A stretch of 53,273 nucleotides of DNA from Cellulosilyticum ruminicola JCM 14822 (GTDB lineage Bacteria; Bacillota; Clostridia; Lachnospirales; Cellulosilyticaceae). Shown here piece after piece: positions 45,429 through 53,273 of the stretch. The notes beneath the pieces were generated by a model. That model had not been told where the DNA came from, did no database searches, and saw only the letters and a program-made list of their open reading frames with translations. Both the position numbers and the translations under genes were made by a program. The DNA lies in NCBI RefSeq assembly GCF_001311925.1, contig NZ_BBCG01000022.1, forward strand, positions 1-53,273. Reading direction: 5' to 3'. How positions within the stretch are numbered: position 1 is the stretch's first letter; each line of letters opens with the position of its first letter.

Positions 45429-47792
45429 CTATACAACTTCTGCCGCCATAAGTTCTTCTAAACTTTTATAAGGACTACTTGTACGATATAAGAATACTTC
45501 ATCGCCTAATAAAGTATCATCTACATGCATTAATACTTTTCCAATCTCTTTGCTATCTACTAACTTATTGTCATGTAAAAATGTACTTAATCTCTCTTCT
45601 TTTTGTATTTCCTCAAAGAATTCTTGTATTTTAATATATCCTTGATCCATATGTTTATTAATAAGTTGCTGTAATCTTGGTACTACCTCTGTAAATCCAA
45701 TGAACTCACCATAGGACTTTTTATCTTCTCTTAAAATAATATTTAAACCACCGTTATTATCCTTTTTAAACTGATCTTTAAAATAATAGAAGATAATATG
45801 ATATAAGCCATACTGGTCTTTAATACTCGTACCTTTGAGCTTTGTTTTAAGAGTCTCATATAAAACATTAGCATTTATTTCATTTGTCGTTTCACTTAAC
45901 TCTACTAAATATGTTTGAATCTCATTTAAAACTTCTTTTTTACATTTTATACGACTACTATGTAAATAAGTATTACTTCCAACACATAAAACATCTTCTA
46001 CCTGCTTAATAATTTGTTCTATTGCTATTAAACTATTTCCTAGGACATAATTATACATTTTTTGTGCTTCTTCGTTTAAAATTTCTACTGCATCTTCATC
46101 TAAATATAGCGGCTTTTTAACTTTAGATTTAAAGATCATTTCCAAAATATATGTGCCTGTCATTTCCTTCTTACTATATAACTTACCACTTGCATGATAT
46201 CCCATAGCTTCAAGTAAGTTAGGAATGACATCTTTTCCAAATTTCTTTATACCTATGTTTACGATAGCTTCTTCCATTTTCGCTTTATACTCATTTAATA
46301 AAAATACTTCTGGAAGCACTTCTTTTAAGTTTTCCATTAATTCATCTTCCCCCACTACTTCATGAAGGAATACCATGTTGAAAATAGGATGATATCCTAA
46401 GTCTTGGAAAGCATTATGTTTAATGAGTTCCACAATGTGACTATTCTGCTCACCTAACACATTTTCTATTATATTAAAGGCTATGTGATCATCACCTTTA
46501 TTGATAAAGCTTAAAATTTCTACTAATTTGCTACTACGTATCAGTTCTGTAAGTTGATCCACTGTACCTATTTGCAATTTACTTGTTTCCTCTAATGAAA
46601 GTCCTAACTGCTGTGCTGCTTCTTCTAATGTAACTCTTTCTACATAACGGAGCCTTAATAATTCTAATCCCTTCTCATCTTTAAACGATTTAAAGGCCAA
46701 GTTCGGTGTGACTACTTTATTTAACTTCTGGATTGCTTCTTCTAATACAGGTCTATAAACTAAACCACTTACTATATTCATGCTCTTGCCTTGAAGGTTT
46801 TTAAGCTTCATTTTTTTAATCCCATTGGCTACAATATCACCATAAATCATACTAACTTGAGCTAAATTATAATTTTGGAATATATTATAAAGATGCTCTT
46901 CAATATGAATCTTATAATCGCCATCTGCTATCTTTTCTTTTTGCACAATGCCTAAGCATTCAAAACTATTGTCTTTCATAGTATACCCAGCAAGTACTTC
47001 TAATGTTTTCTTATACTTTTTCTCACCTACACCTGTATAGTTTTTATAACTTACTAAAAAGGCAGTTGTAAGCTCTCTTAACTCACTAATTCCCTTAATC
47101 TTAGCAAGTTTCCATAATGGTTCATAATAATGCTCTTTAAATGCATCTTTAATTTTAATAGACGCATATTCTGGCTGCATGCTCATGTGAATATGCCAAT
47201 CTAGTGTATTTTTAAGTTTATCCCATTCTTCTTGTGTAAAAAGCTTTTCTACAGCCTTAAAATAAACATAGCCTTTGAACTTCTTAAGTAAGTTTTTAAT
47301 CTTACTTTCATTCATGCTCGCATAATCTAACATAAAGGCTACTACACCACTTGTAATTTGGCTTGTTTTCATAACGCCTTGTTTTTGTAATTCACTTATA
47401 AGCTTTTCTTCATAAACTTTAGCTGGAATATATTCTGCTAATAGTCTTTCTACTAAGCCTCCTTCTGCTTCAAATGCTGCTCTTGCATCTTCTTCCACTA
47501 TATAATCAGCTATTTTTAAGCTTCTATCTTCTTCCACCTCTTGCTGGTGAACACTCTCTATAGCATTTTCCTCTACACTTATAGCCTTCTCTTCTTGAGT
47601 TGAATCTTTTACTTCTATACTTACAGCTTTTGTGTCTATCTCTATAACTGTCTCTTGTTGTATTGAAATTTCTGCTTCTGATTGTGTAAAGCTTTCTACC
47701 TTTTGCTCTTCTTTATTTTCTTCTGCACTTTCTGCTTTCTTTGGTGCACCTGTAAATATCTTCTTAAAAAATCTTTGTAATGGATTACCCAT
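45429..47792 (-). CDS. Large hypothetical protein with sigma-region-4-like helix-turn-helix
   Basis: I start at ATG 47790-47792 (MGNPLQRFFKKIF) because AAGGAG lies just upstream; about 787 aa. A basic start and a Glu/Ser-rich disordered stretch (to ~95) precede a long helical body. Around residues 368-417, KGLELLRLRYVERVTLEEAAQQLGLSLEET resembles sigma-70 region 4 (ELLRLRY...TLEEA...LGLS), a DNA-binding helix-turn-helix. No polymerase-binding region 2 is present, so it is not a complete sigma factor. It leads a run of minus-strand genes (HEAT-like, RelA/SpoT-like, NifX-like). The function is unknown. Confidence 0.6.
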   Translation of the reverse strand: MGNPLQRFFKKIFTGAPKKAESAEENKEEQKVESFTQSEAEISIQQETVIEIDTKAVSIEVKDSTQEEKAISVEENAIESVHQQEVEEDRSLKIADYIVEEDARAAFEAEGGLVERLLAEYIPAKVYEEKLISELQKQGVMKTSQITSGVVAFMLDYASMNESKIKNLLKKFKGYVYFKAVEKLFTQEEWDKLKNTLDWHIHMSMQPEYASIKIKDAFKEHYYEPLWKLAKIKGISELRELTTAFLVSYKNYTGVGEKKYKKTLEVLAGYTMKDNSFECLGIVQKEKIADGDYKIHIEEHLYNIFQNYNLAQVSMIYGDIVANGIKKMKLKNLQGKSMNIVSGLVYRPVLEEAIQKLNKVVTPNLAFKSFKDEKGLELLRLRYVERVTLEEAAQQLGLSLEETSKLQIGTVDQLTELIRSSKLVEILSFINKGDDHIAFNIIENVLGEQNSHIVELIKHNAFQDLGYHPIFNMVFLHEVVGEDELMENLKEVLPEVFLLNEYKAKMEEAIVNIGIKKFGKDVIPNLLEAMGYHASGKLYSKKEMTGTYILEMIFKSKVKKPLYLDEDAVEILNEEAQKMYNYVLGNSLIAIEQIIKQVEDVLCVGSNTYLHSSRIKCKKEVLNEIQTYLVELSETTNEINANVLYETLKTKLKGTSIKDQYGLYHIIFYYFKDQFKKDNNGGLNIILREDKKSYGEFIGFTEVVPRLQQLINKHMDQGYIKIQEFFEEIQKEERLSTFLHDNKLVDSKEIGKVLMHVDDTLLGDEVFLYRTSSPYKSLEELMAAEVV

Positions 47793-47948
47793 GTAGCTTT
47801 CTCCTTCTTCCCCCATTAATAATCACTACCTTTATAGTATATGATTTTAAAGATTCTTTCAACAAACACTAAAACGACATTTTTCTTGCTTTATCTGTTT
47901 TTTTATTTCATAATAAACTATATTTTCATATTAAAGGAGTATCTCATT

Positions 47949-48410
47949 ATGGCAGGTTATAAAGGTCATTTACGTGGGGGCGGAGTTACTGGACTTATTT
48001 TAATTATCTTCCTAGCGCCTTCGCTTACAATTCCACGTACACCACTTAATATTCTAATATTAAGCGTAAGTATTTTATTAGGAAGCTTATTGCCTGATAT
48101 TGACCATCCACAAAGCATATTAGGACGCCATGTTCTTTTCATTAGCAAACCACTTTATCGTAGTTGTGGACATCGTAGTTTAACACATTCGGTGTTCTTC
48201 GTTATTCTCCTTGTCCTTCTTTTATCTTTAGCAAAACTCAAGCTCTTTGGTTTTGGTTTAGGTGTTGGTATGCTTAGTCATATCGTATTAGATTTATGTT
48301 GGCCAGGAAGCAGCGGTGTTGCCATCTTATATCCTTTTTATAGACGTCGTATAGACCTAATTCCTAACAACGTACATAAGAAAAAGAAAAAATATTATAA
48401 AAAGAGATAA
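47949..48410 (+). CDS. YdjM-type metal-dependent hydrolase-like membrane protein
   Basis: The start at 47949 (MAGYKGHLRGGGVTG) follows AAAGGAG at proper distance; upstream in-frame ATG codons have no ribosome site. The ~153-aa protein has four transmembrane segments. Conserved polar motifs are H7 in KGHLRGG, LLPDIDHPQS, GHRSLTHS and SHIVLDLCWP, the pattern of the YdjM/YfhO LexA-binding-type membrane-bound hydrolase family. The His/Asp residues could bind a metal at the membrane face. The C terminus is very basic (HKKKKKYYKKR). It ends 8 nt before the convergent radical SAM gene. Confidence 0.85.
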   Translation: MAGYKGHLRGGGVTGLILIIFLAPSLTIPRTPLNILILSVSILLGSLLPDIDHPQSILGRHVLFISKPLYRSCGHRSLTHSVFFVILLVLLLSLAKLKLFGFGLGVGMLSHIVLDLCWPGSSGVAILYPFYRRRIDLIPNNVHKKKKKYYKKR

Positions 48411-48417
48411 TATCTTT

Positions 48418-49299
48418 CTAAAACAATGATAACTGTTCGACTTTATAAGATGATTGATACATATTAATGATATCTTTCATTTTATAAACGAGACCGTACT
48501 TTTGACATTCTGTGGTAAATATTTGCCACAATTTTTTTACTTCTAAGCTTACACATTCATAACTATTTCCGAAACTCTCTATATATTTCTTTTGAAGCCC
48601 AGGAAAGTGTTTATCTAGTGCCTCAAAATAATGTTCCCTTTGATTTTCTCTAAGTGTCATACCTATAGCAGGGTATATAAATTTTGCCCCATTTAAAGCA
48701 GCCTGACGTACAATTTCTTTTATATTTCTTTCATTATCCTCAATAAAAGGTAATACTGGCATTAATAATAAGCCACAGTTAATCCCTGCATCTGATAAAG
48801 CCTTGATAGCTTTAAACCTTTCAGAAGTTGGGGCTACATGAGGTTCTACGATTTTACTAAGTGTATCATCACAAGTTGTAATGGTCATCTTTACAAGTAC
48901 TGGATTATACTTTTTAATCTGCTTTAATAAATCTATATCTCTGGTAATAAGAGGGCTTTTCGTAGCTATAGCTACGCCGAAACCATATTGTGCTAAAAGT
49001 TCTAATCCCCCTCTTGTTAATCCATACTTAGCTTCCATGGGATTATACGGATCTGACATAGACCCTGTTCCTACTACACCTGTTTTAATCTTGCTCCTTA
49101 ATTCACCTCTTATAATTTGTAGTGCATTTTTTTTAGCTTTAATTACATCAAAATCATCAATGCCATAACAGCTACTCCTGCTATCACAATAAATGCAGCC
49201 ATGGGTGCAACCTTTGTAAATATTCATTTTATAATCTATGCCGAACCACTCATTTCCCTTACACCTTGTTACAATGGTTTTAGCCGGTATAAACTCCAT
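48418..49299 (-). CDS. Radical SAM protein, spore-photoproduct-lyase-like family
   Basis: I start at ATG 49297-49299 (MEFIPAKTIV), with AAAGGAGG before it; about 293 aa. The 4Fe-4S motif CTHGCIYCDSR (CxxxCxxC) lies near residue 30. It is followed by GTGSMSDPYNPMEAKYGLTRGGLELL, the marker of the SPL/Rv2578c-type radical SAM family. Further core motifs are TKSPLITRDIDLL and ITTCDDTLSKIVEP. These enzymes bind SAM and generate a 5'-deoxyadenosyl radical. The members of this branch have no firmly known substrate and could act on DNA repair or a modified nucleic acid. Confidence 0.9.
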   Translation of the reverse strand: MEFIPAKTIVTRCKGNEWFGIDYKMNIYKGCTHGCIYCDSRSSCYGIDDFDVIKAKKNALQIIRGELRSKIKTGVVGTGSMSDPYNPMEAKYGLTRGGLELLAQYGFGVAIATKSPLITRDIDLLKQIKKYNPVLVKMTITTCDDTLSKIVEPHVAPTSERFKAIKALSDAGINCGLLLMPVLPFIEDNERNIKEIVRQAALNGAKFIYPAIGMTLRENQREHYFEALDKHFPGLQKKYIESFGNSYECVSLEVKKLWQIFTTECQKYGLVYKMKDIINMYQSSYKVEQLSLF

Positions 49300-49415
49300 T
49301 TCTTTTCCTCCTTTGTATATGACTACTATATATATTACTACTTCATTCCCCTTCATGTTACTAAACTGCTTATCTTACTACTTTAATTGCTTTATATTTT
49401 TATCTTGATTAACAA

Positions 49416-49448
49416 AAGAGCGCCTTTTCTTGTGTTTTAGGCGCTCTT
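49416..49448. terminator. Terminator after the beta-propeller-like gene
   Basis: AAGAGCGCCT (49416-49425) pairs with AGGCGCTCTT (49439-49448), with T-rich flanks. It lies 15 nt past the stop of the minus-strand gene. Confidence 0.8.
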
Positions 49449-49463
49449 ATATTTTTCTATCCT

Positions 49464-50651
49464 CTAGTATATTAAAACTGTATTATCTTGTACATAATAT
49501 TGCCCTTCATAAATAGTCATTTCTCCGCCATTAGGCTCTTTCTGGTCTTGTATCCCTACAAATTCTTTATACATATATATACCATTAGATTCATTTTCCC
49601 ACCACCAAGATGTCACCACATATTGTGACTCTATATATGCACCAAAGGTTAAATACTTATTAGCTGGAATCTCAACCTCTCCATCTAAGCCATAATGTCC
49701 TTTAATAATCCTTTTCCCATTTACTTTTACGTCTTCATAAATCTGATTGACATCATATCTTAATACGCCTTGTAATACCTTATGATCAATCTCACATACA
49801 CTCTTTTCTTCTAACTTATTGATATCTATGGCATAAACGGTTTCTATCTGAGTCTTAAAATCTTTTTCTCTATAATAAATATGTCCATCTTTAATGCCTA
49901 AATAACGTACCCAACCATCACACCAATGTTTTTTTATTTCTTTAAATGGTATAATCTCTGCTTTTTGCTTGACTCCTTCTACTAATTGATTCAATGAAAT
50001 GACATATAATCCTTCTGTTTCTTGAACCTTATTAGCATTTAGCTTCTTAGCCTCTACAATATCATATATTTCTTCATACTCGTAATCTTCCATATAGCAT
50101 TCATTAAATACTACCCAGTCTTCTCCTCCATGTGTAAAGCAAGGAATACATCTCGTCAAACCATGAATGACCACTAATCCATGAGCAAGTCTTGTATTTG
50201 TTACTTCATAGCTTATCCCTTCCTCCACATCACATAAATAAAAAACATCTTCTTCTTTCTTATTTTCCCCGCTCACAAAGAAGTATCTTTCATTAATTGC
50301 AATGATTTGCTCTGCTTCTATTTCACCTATTTGAATATTAATTGCCTTAATCAATTTACCCGTTGCTTTTTCTAATGTCACAACCCCTAACTGTCCACGT
50401 AAATTTAGTTTAAAGAGAATTAGTTCATTGCCATAAATATAAGAACGTTGCATATAAAATGTATCTTCATCTAATTTATATCTCCATATAATTTTATTCT
50501 CCTTTTCACTTATGTCCCTTTTTCTTACCTCATAGAAATATTTCTTTTTCTCCTTCACTTGTACAGCATAAAATATAGATTCACCTTCTACTTTGATAAG
50601 CTCAATGTCTGAATACCATGATCTACTAGGGGTTAAATTAACTATTCTCAT
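49464..50651 (-). CDS. Beta-propeller-like hypothetical protein
   Basis: This 395-aa protein has recurring strand blocks of the type GEIEAEQIIAINERYFFVSG, GWVRYLGIKDGHIYYREKD and TVYAIDINKL. They resemble DUF5050-type propeller repeats (IYYRE.. after D-G/N-H). There is no signal peptide, so it is probably cytoplasmic. It is rich in Trp and Tyr (SWWWENE). A strong AAGGAGAAGAG ribosome site and a terminator define a single-gene unit. A distant relation to the broken 33360-35155 surface protein is possible. Confidence 0.6.
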   Translation of the reverse strand: MRIVNLTPSRSWYSDIELIKVEGESIFYAVQVKEKKKYFYEVRKRDISEKENKIIWRYKLDEDTFYMQRSYIYGNELILFKLNLRGQLGVVTLEKATGKLIKAINIQIGEIEAEQIIAINERYFFVSGENKKEEDVFYLCDVEEGISYEVTNTRLAHGLVVIHGLTRCIPCFTHGGEDWVVFNECYMEDYEYEEIYDIVEAKKLNANKVQETEGLYVISLNQLVEGVKQKAEIIPFKEIKKHWCDGWVRYLGIKDGHIYYREKDFKTQIETVYAIDINKLEEKSVCEIDHKVLQGVLRYDVNQIYEDVKVNGKRIIKGHYGLDGEVEIPANKYLTFGAYIESQYVVTSWWWENESNGIYMYKEFVGIQDQKEPNGGEMTIYEGQYYVQDNTVLIY

Positions 50652-51022
50652 ATTCTCTTCTCCTTAATTTGCAAACTATGCCTTTTTACATTTTTATGCT
50701 TCTCATTTTACTTTATGCTTTTATAAATTTTGTCCTCATTATATCCTAAAAAATAGAGAAACATTATCTAATGTTCCTCTTGATATACTTCTTCTAATAT
50801 GTCATCTTGTTCTATTAAAATAAATCTGTCTCTAATATATATGTTCATATGTAATTTACCTACTTATTTTTAGTGAATTACAAACCCTAATCCTGTTATT
50901 ATATCTCTTTCTCAATTATTATTTTATAAGTTTATTTATCAAAAGTAAACCTTATTCCTATTCCTTCTGTACAATCTCTCAGAAAATTTGTCTTTATATT
51001 TCAAATAATATAATTTTTTATA
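50652..51022. other. Intergenic region without a recognisable gene
   Basis: AT-rich sequence upstream of the structured leader at 51062. Only a 26-codon minus-strand frame (MNIYIRDRFILIEQDD..., ending near 50770) stands out, and it lacks a convincing ribosome site. I see no promoter, repeat or RNA that I can name. Confidence 0.4.
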
Positions 51023-51052
51023 TTGACAAGCACCTATATTACCTTTTATAAT
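51023..51052 (+). promoter_or_regulatory. Strong promoter upstream of the structured leader
   Basis: TTGACA (51023-51028), 18-bp spacer, TATAAT (51047-51052). Start point predicted near 51060, immediately before three stable hairpins. This implies that the non-coding region to 51270 is transcribed. Confidence 0.75.
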
Positions 51053-51061
51053 TCTAGTTAG

Positions 51062-51270
51062 ACAAAGGCGTCCTAACAACAATATATGATTGTTGTAGGG
51101 CGTCTTTTGTGCATTTTTTAATCATCTTAAATTGCGTGCAAGCTATTGGTACATCACGGGTTCACAATACCTTGCACCTATCATAAATCTCTGTGATTTA
51201 ATACACTTTTCCTATCCCATTAAATATAGAAAAAAGAGATACTTGACTGCACAAGCATCTCTTTTTTCTA
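51062..51270 (+). ncRNA. Candidate structured RNA or multi-hairpin leader before an EamA transporter
   Basis: Behind a near-consensus promoter come three stem-loops. The first is 51062-51110 (with wobble pairs, then a T-rich tail). The second is 51136-51148 with 51165-51177 (13 bp, one mismatch). The third is a perfect 14-bp stem 51227-51240 with 51257-51270, ending in T's and A's like a terminator. No open frame fits. It ends about 110 nt before the transporter start. It does not match a riboswitch consensus that I recognise. It could be a small RNA with tandem terminators or a ligand-sensing leader. Confidence 0.5.
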
Positions 51271-51382
51271 TTTCAAACAATATTTTCCTGTTCTATTTCA
51301 TATCTTCTTATAGAATATTGGAATTATATCCTTTATACTATATAAGGCATTTTAAACTTATAATTAGAAAGGAGATTTAATC

Positions 51383-52341
51383 TTGGAAAACAAAAAGTTT
51401 ATTACACAGACTTGGTTCGTAGCTTTAGCTGCCTTTATATGTTGTTTACTTTGGGGTAGCGCTTACCCATGTATTAAAATAGGCTATGAACTTTTTAATA
51501 TTGAAGCCAGTGATTTAGCCGGTAAATTTCTTTTCGCAGGTTACCGTTTCACTTTAGCTGGTCTTCTCGTTTTACTTCTCTGCCTCATTACAAAAAAAGC
51601 CTCACAAGCTTCTCACCTAAAACATGGGGACAGGTCTTCATTTTTGGTGTTTCACAAACTACATTACAATATATATTCTTTTATTTAGGACTTGCTTACT
51701 CTTCAGGTGTACGTAGCTCTATTTTAAATGGTACAGGAGCTTTCTTTAGTATCCTATTAGCCCATTTCATTTATAAAAATGAAAAACTTGGTTTCTCAAA
51801 AGCACTAGGCTGTATCATTGGTTTCATGGGTATTGTCCTTATTAATTTAGATGGCACTAGTAGTGGCGCGCTCTTCTCTGGTTTTAACCTTAAAGGGGAC
51901 GGTTCTGTAATTCTTGCAGCGTTTATTCTTTCTGCTGCCTCAATCTATGGTAAAAGAATTACACAACATCAAGATACATTTATAGTAACAGGCTTCCAGC
52001 TTACAATTGGTGGATTTATTCTCATATTAGCTGGTTACCTACTTGGCGGTTCAATAGGACCATTCACACTTAGTTCAATCGCACTATTACTTTATATGGC
52101 ATTCCTTTCAGCTGTGGCCTTCTCACTTTGGGCGGTTTTACTGAAATATAACAGTGTAGGAAAAGTAGCAATCTACAATTGCCTCATTCCAGTATTCGGT
52201 GCTTTCTTATCTGCTATATTCCTAGGAGAAAATATCTTTGAGCTTAAAAATATTATTGCATTAATTTTAGTTTGCTTAGGTATTTACATCGTAAATCGTA
52301 CTTTTACTCCAGCCAAGTTTTCTGTAACACAAAACTCTTAA
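51383..52341 (+). pseudogene. EamA/DMT-family transporter, frameshifted
   Basis: The start is TTG 51383 behind GAAAGGAGA. Two frames join into about 319 aa with ten transmembrane helices in two EamA repeats. The first holds LAAFICCLLWGSAYPCIKIGYE and GYRFTLAGLLVLLL. After one added base in the A4 run at 51619-51622, TWGQVFIFGVSQTTLQYIFFYLGLAYSSGVRSSILNG follows, then ILAAFILSAASIYGKR and FLSAVAFSLWAVLLKYNSVGKVAIYNCLIPVFGAFLSAIFLGE. Such proteins export small metabolites or drugs; the substrate is unknown. As given, the first frame ends early at 51688. Everything else is well conserved, so a misread base is plausible. Confidence 0.85.
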
Positions 52342-52395
52342 GGATTATTCATCTTGTATATAAATACATTTTCTTGTATGTATACTTATAAATAT

Positions 52396-52441
52396 AAAAG
52401 CTCTTATAAGATAAACATTTCTTATCTTATAAGAGGCTTTT
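52396..52441. terminator. Bidirectional terminator
   Basis: Arms 52396-52414 and 52422-52441 pair over about 19 bp with one irregular position. It lies between the transporter and the convergent small broken gene. Confidence 0.8.
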
Positions 52442-52450
52442 ATATTTATT

Positions 52451-52758
52451 TTACTTTTTTATATGTTCGCTATTAAATTTTCCATTCACTCTATCATAAT
52501 TATCTATAAAGGCTACTTGATATTTATCTTCATATATAATCTTACCTATATAATTCGTGTATACCACATCATACTCATATTGGTACTTATCTAAAACTTC
52601 CATTAATAGTGTCACCCCAGTTTTAAGAGCTTAACTTGATCCTCTTTTGACAAAATCCCTTCATTATGAATCTTCCAACACACACCTATGACACCTATTG
52701 GCTTCCCTGTATTTCCTTTATCATGTACTTGAATTCATACATAATTTTGCTTAATCAT
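52451..52758 (-). pseudogene. Broken small hypothetical gene coupled to the PH-domain gene
   Basis: The ATG at 52756-52758 overlaps the TGA of the PH gene by 4 nt (ATGA). The frame MIKQNYV is cut by TGA where a Trp codon would fit. The same frame continues IQVHDKGNTGKPIGVIGVCWKIHNEGILSKEDQVKLL. A one-base loss in an A4 run (~52622-52625) then shifts the rest: TGVTLLMEVLDKYQYEYDVVYTNYIGKIIYEDKYQVAFIDNYD...HIKK, to TAA 52451. Rebuilt length is about 102 aa. I do not recognise a family. Because of the overlap it was probably co-translated with the PH protein. Confidence 0.6.
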
Positions 52759-53129
52759 AATACATATTCACTGAGTAGTCTATTAATGTTCTGTACGTCA
52801 TATCTACCAGATATTTCAAAGTGGAGCTTTCCTACACTACTAATCCAGATATTAAGTTCGCTTTCTAAGTCAAATGTACCACTTGTCTGGACAGAAAAGG
52901 CTTGTATTCTACCATATGGAATCGTTGTATAATCCTTTCTTTTTCCTGATACCCCCTGAATATTTACAGTAATAATCCTTTTGGATGTGAAAATAACTTT
53001 GTCTCGTACAGTTCTAAAGGCTACTTCTATCTTCTCATTGGGAACTAATATTGGTTTGATTACTTCTTCTGCCTCATTGGAATTCATCATACTTAACTTA
53101 ATATACTCCGGATTAATAAAATCGATCAT
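52755..53129 (-). CDS. Bacterial PH-domain protein
   Basis: This 124-aa protein is almost wholly one bacterial pleckstrin-homology domain: LVPNEKIEVAFRTVRDKVIFTSKRIITVNIQGVSGKRKDYTTIPYGRIQAFSVQTSGTFDLESELNIWIS, with the T-S/N-K-R-I strand and SIPY-type motif of the YvbH-like family. Such domains bind partner proteins or membranes; they have no known enzyme activity. AAAGGAGG precedes the ATG at 53129. It overlaps the next (broken) gene by 4 nt. Confidence 0.88.
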   Translation of the reverse strand: MIDFINPEYIKLSMMNSNEAEEVIKPILVPNEKIEVAFRTVRDKVIFTSKRIITVNIQGVSGKRKDYTTIPYGRIQAFSVQTSGTFDLESELNIWISSVGKLHFEISGRYDVQNINRLLSEYVL

Positions 53130-53273
53130 TCATATGCCTCCTTTATATGTATAGCCATAATTCCTTACTTTCACATTGTATGCAAAAAACACTTATTTAA
53201 ATCACTTAATTAAATTTTTATACAACAAAAAACCTCATGACTAAAATATACTTAATCACAAGGTTTTCTGACT

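Noticed and set aside
51132-51380. 82-codon plus-strand frame before the transporter
   Set aside because: It overlaps two strong hairpins, lacks a ribosome site, and ends right before the transporter's own Shine-Dalgarno.
53226-53268. Hairpin at the right edge resembling the 933-968 terminator
   Set aside because: Pairing is imperfect and the neighbouring gene lies outside the window, so its role cannot be judged.
1-53273. CRISPR array
   Set aside because: No regularly spaced direct repeats and no cas genes were seen.

Overview
The window looks like chromosomal DNA from a low-GC anaerobic Clostridia-type Firmicute. The evidence is the AT-rich codon use, strong AGGAGG ribosome binding sites, near-consensus sigma-A promoters, Gram-positive lipoprotein signals, a LexA box of the GAAC-N4-GTTC type and remnants of plant-polysaccharide glycosidases. 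A cellulolytic Lachnospirales/Cellulosilyticum-like host is my inference and is not proven by any marker gene here.

Left part (1-20 kb), mostly intact housekeeping and envelope genes. Two tandem minus-strand promoters (272-300 and 109-137) point out of the left edge and look like an rRNA operon start. A dying SDR gene follows, then a self-contained 5S rRNA-tRNA-Gly unit with its own promoter and terminator. Next come a tautomerase, an Mrp-type Fe-S carrier ATPase and a DUF134 regulator whose promoter is covered by a perfect 15-bp inverted repeat. A MarR gene then leads a tripartite efflux operon (lipoprotein adaptor, RND pump, TolC-like protein). After it lie a membrane-anchored EIIA-Glc protein, a lipoprotein, a YhgE/Pip-type membrane protein and a VanZ-like protein. 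A DnaA-box cluster without dnaA sits at 14.17-14.39 kb. Two tandem ComK-like genes follow behind a promoter that carries a SOS/LexA-type box. A methyltransferase and a secreted metallo-beta-lactamase-fold lipoprotein close this part.

Middle part (20-42 kb), an accessory island with defence, toxin and mobile remnants. It holds a protein ending in a barnase-like RNase domain, and a decayed McrB/McrC-type restriction pair. An HNH nuclease is coupled to a second copy of the 17.5-kb methyltransferase. Several transposase fragments are present. A Sau3AI-type R-M pair has an intact cytosine methyltransferase and a frameshifted nuclease. A second putative effector resembles papain-like proteins and shares an N-terminal pattern with the RNase protein. 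Further on are a frameshifted surface protein, a frameshifted sigma-like factor, GH53 and GH2 remnants, and a UvrD-type helicase with an N-terminal RelE-like domain and C-terminal TPR-like repeats, coupled to a coiled-coil protein.

Right part (42-53 kb). It holds a NifX-like protein, a frameshifted RelA/SpoT-domain gene, a HEAT-like protein, a large protein with an internal sigma-region-4-like segment, a YdjM-type membrane protein, a radical SAM protein and a beta-propeller-like protein. A strongly structured, promoter-driven non-coding stretch precedes a frameshifted EamA transporter. A PH-domain gene is followed by a broken small gene that overlaps it by 4 bases.

A striking feature of the window is that nearly every single-base frameshift I can resolve (at least ten, in unrelated genes) is repaired by adding one base, usually to a homopolymer. 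Either the assembly undercalls homopolymers or this is genuine decay. Several of the same genes also carry large deletions, so at least part of the decay is real.
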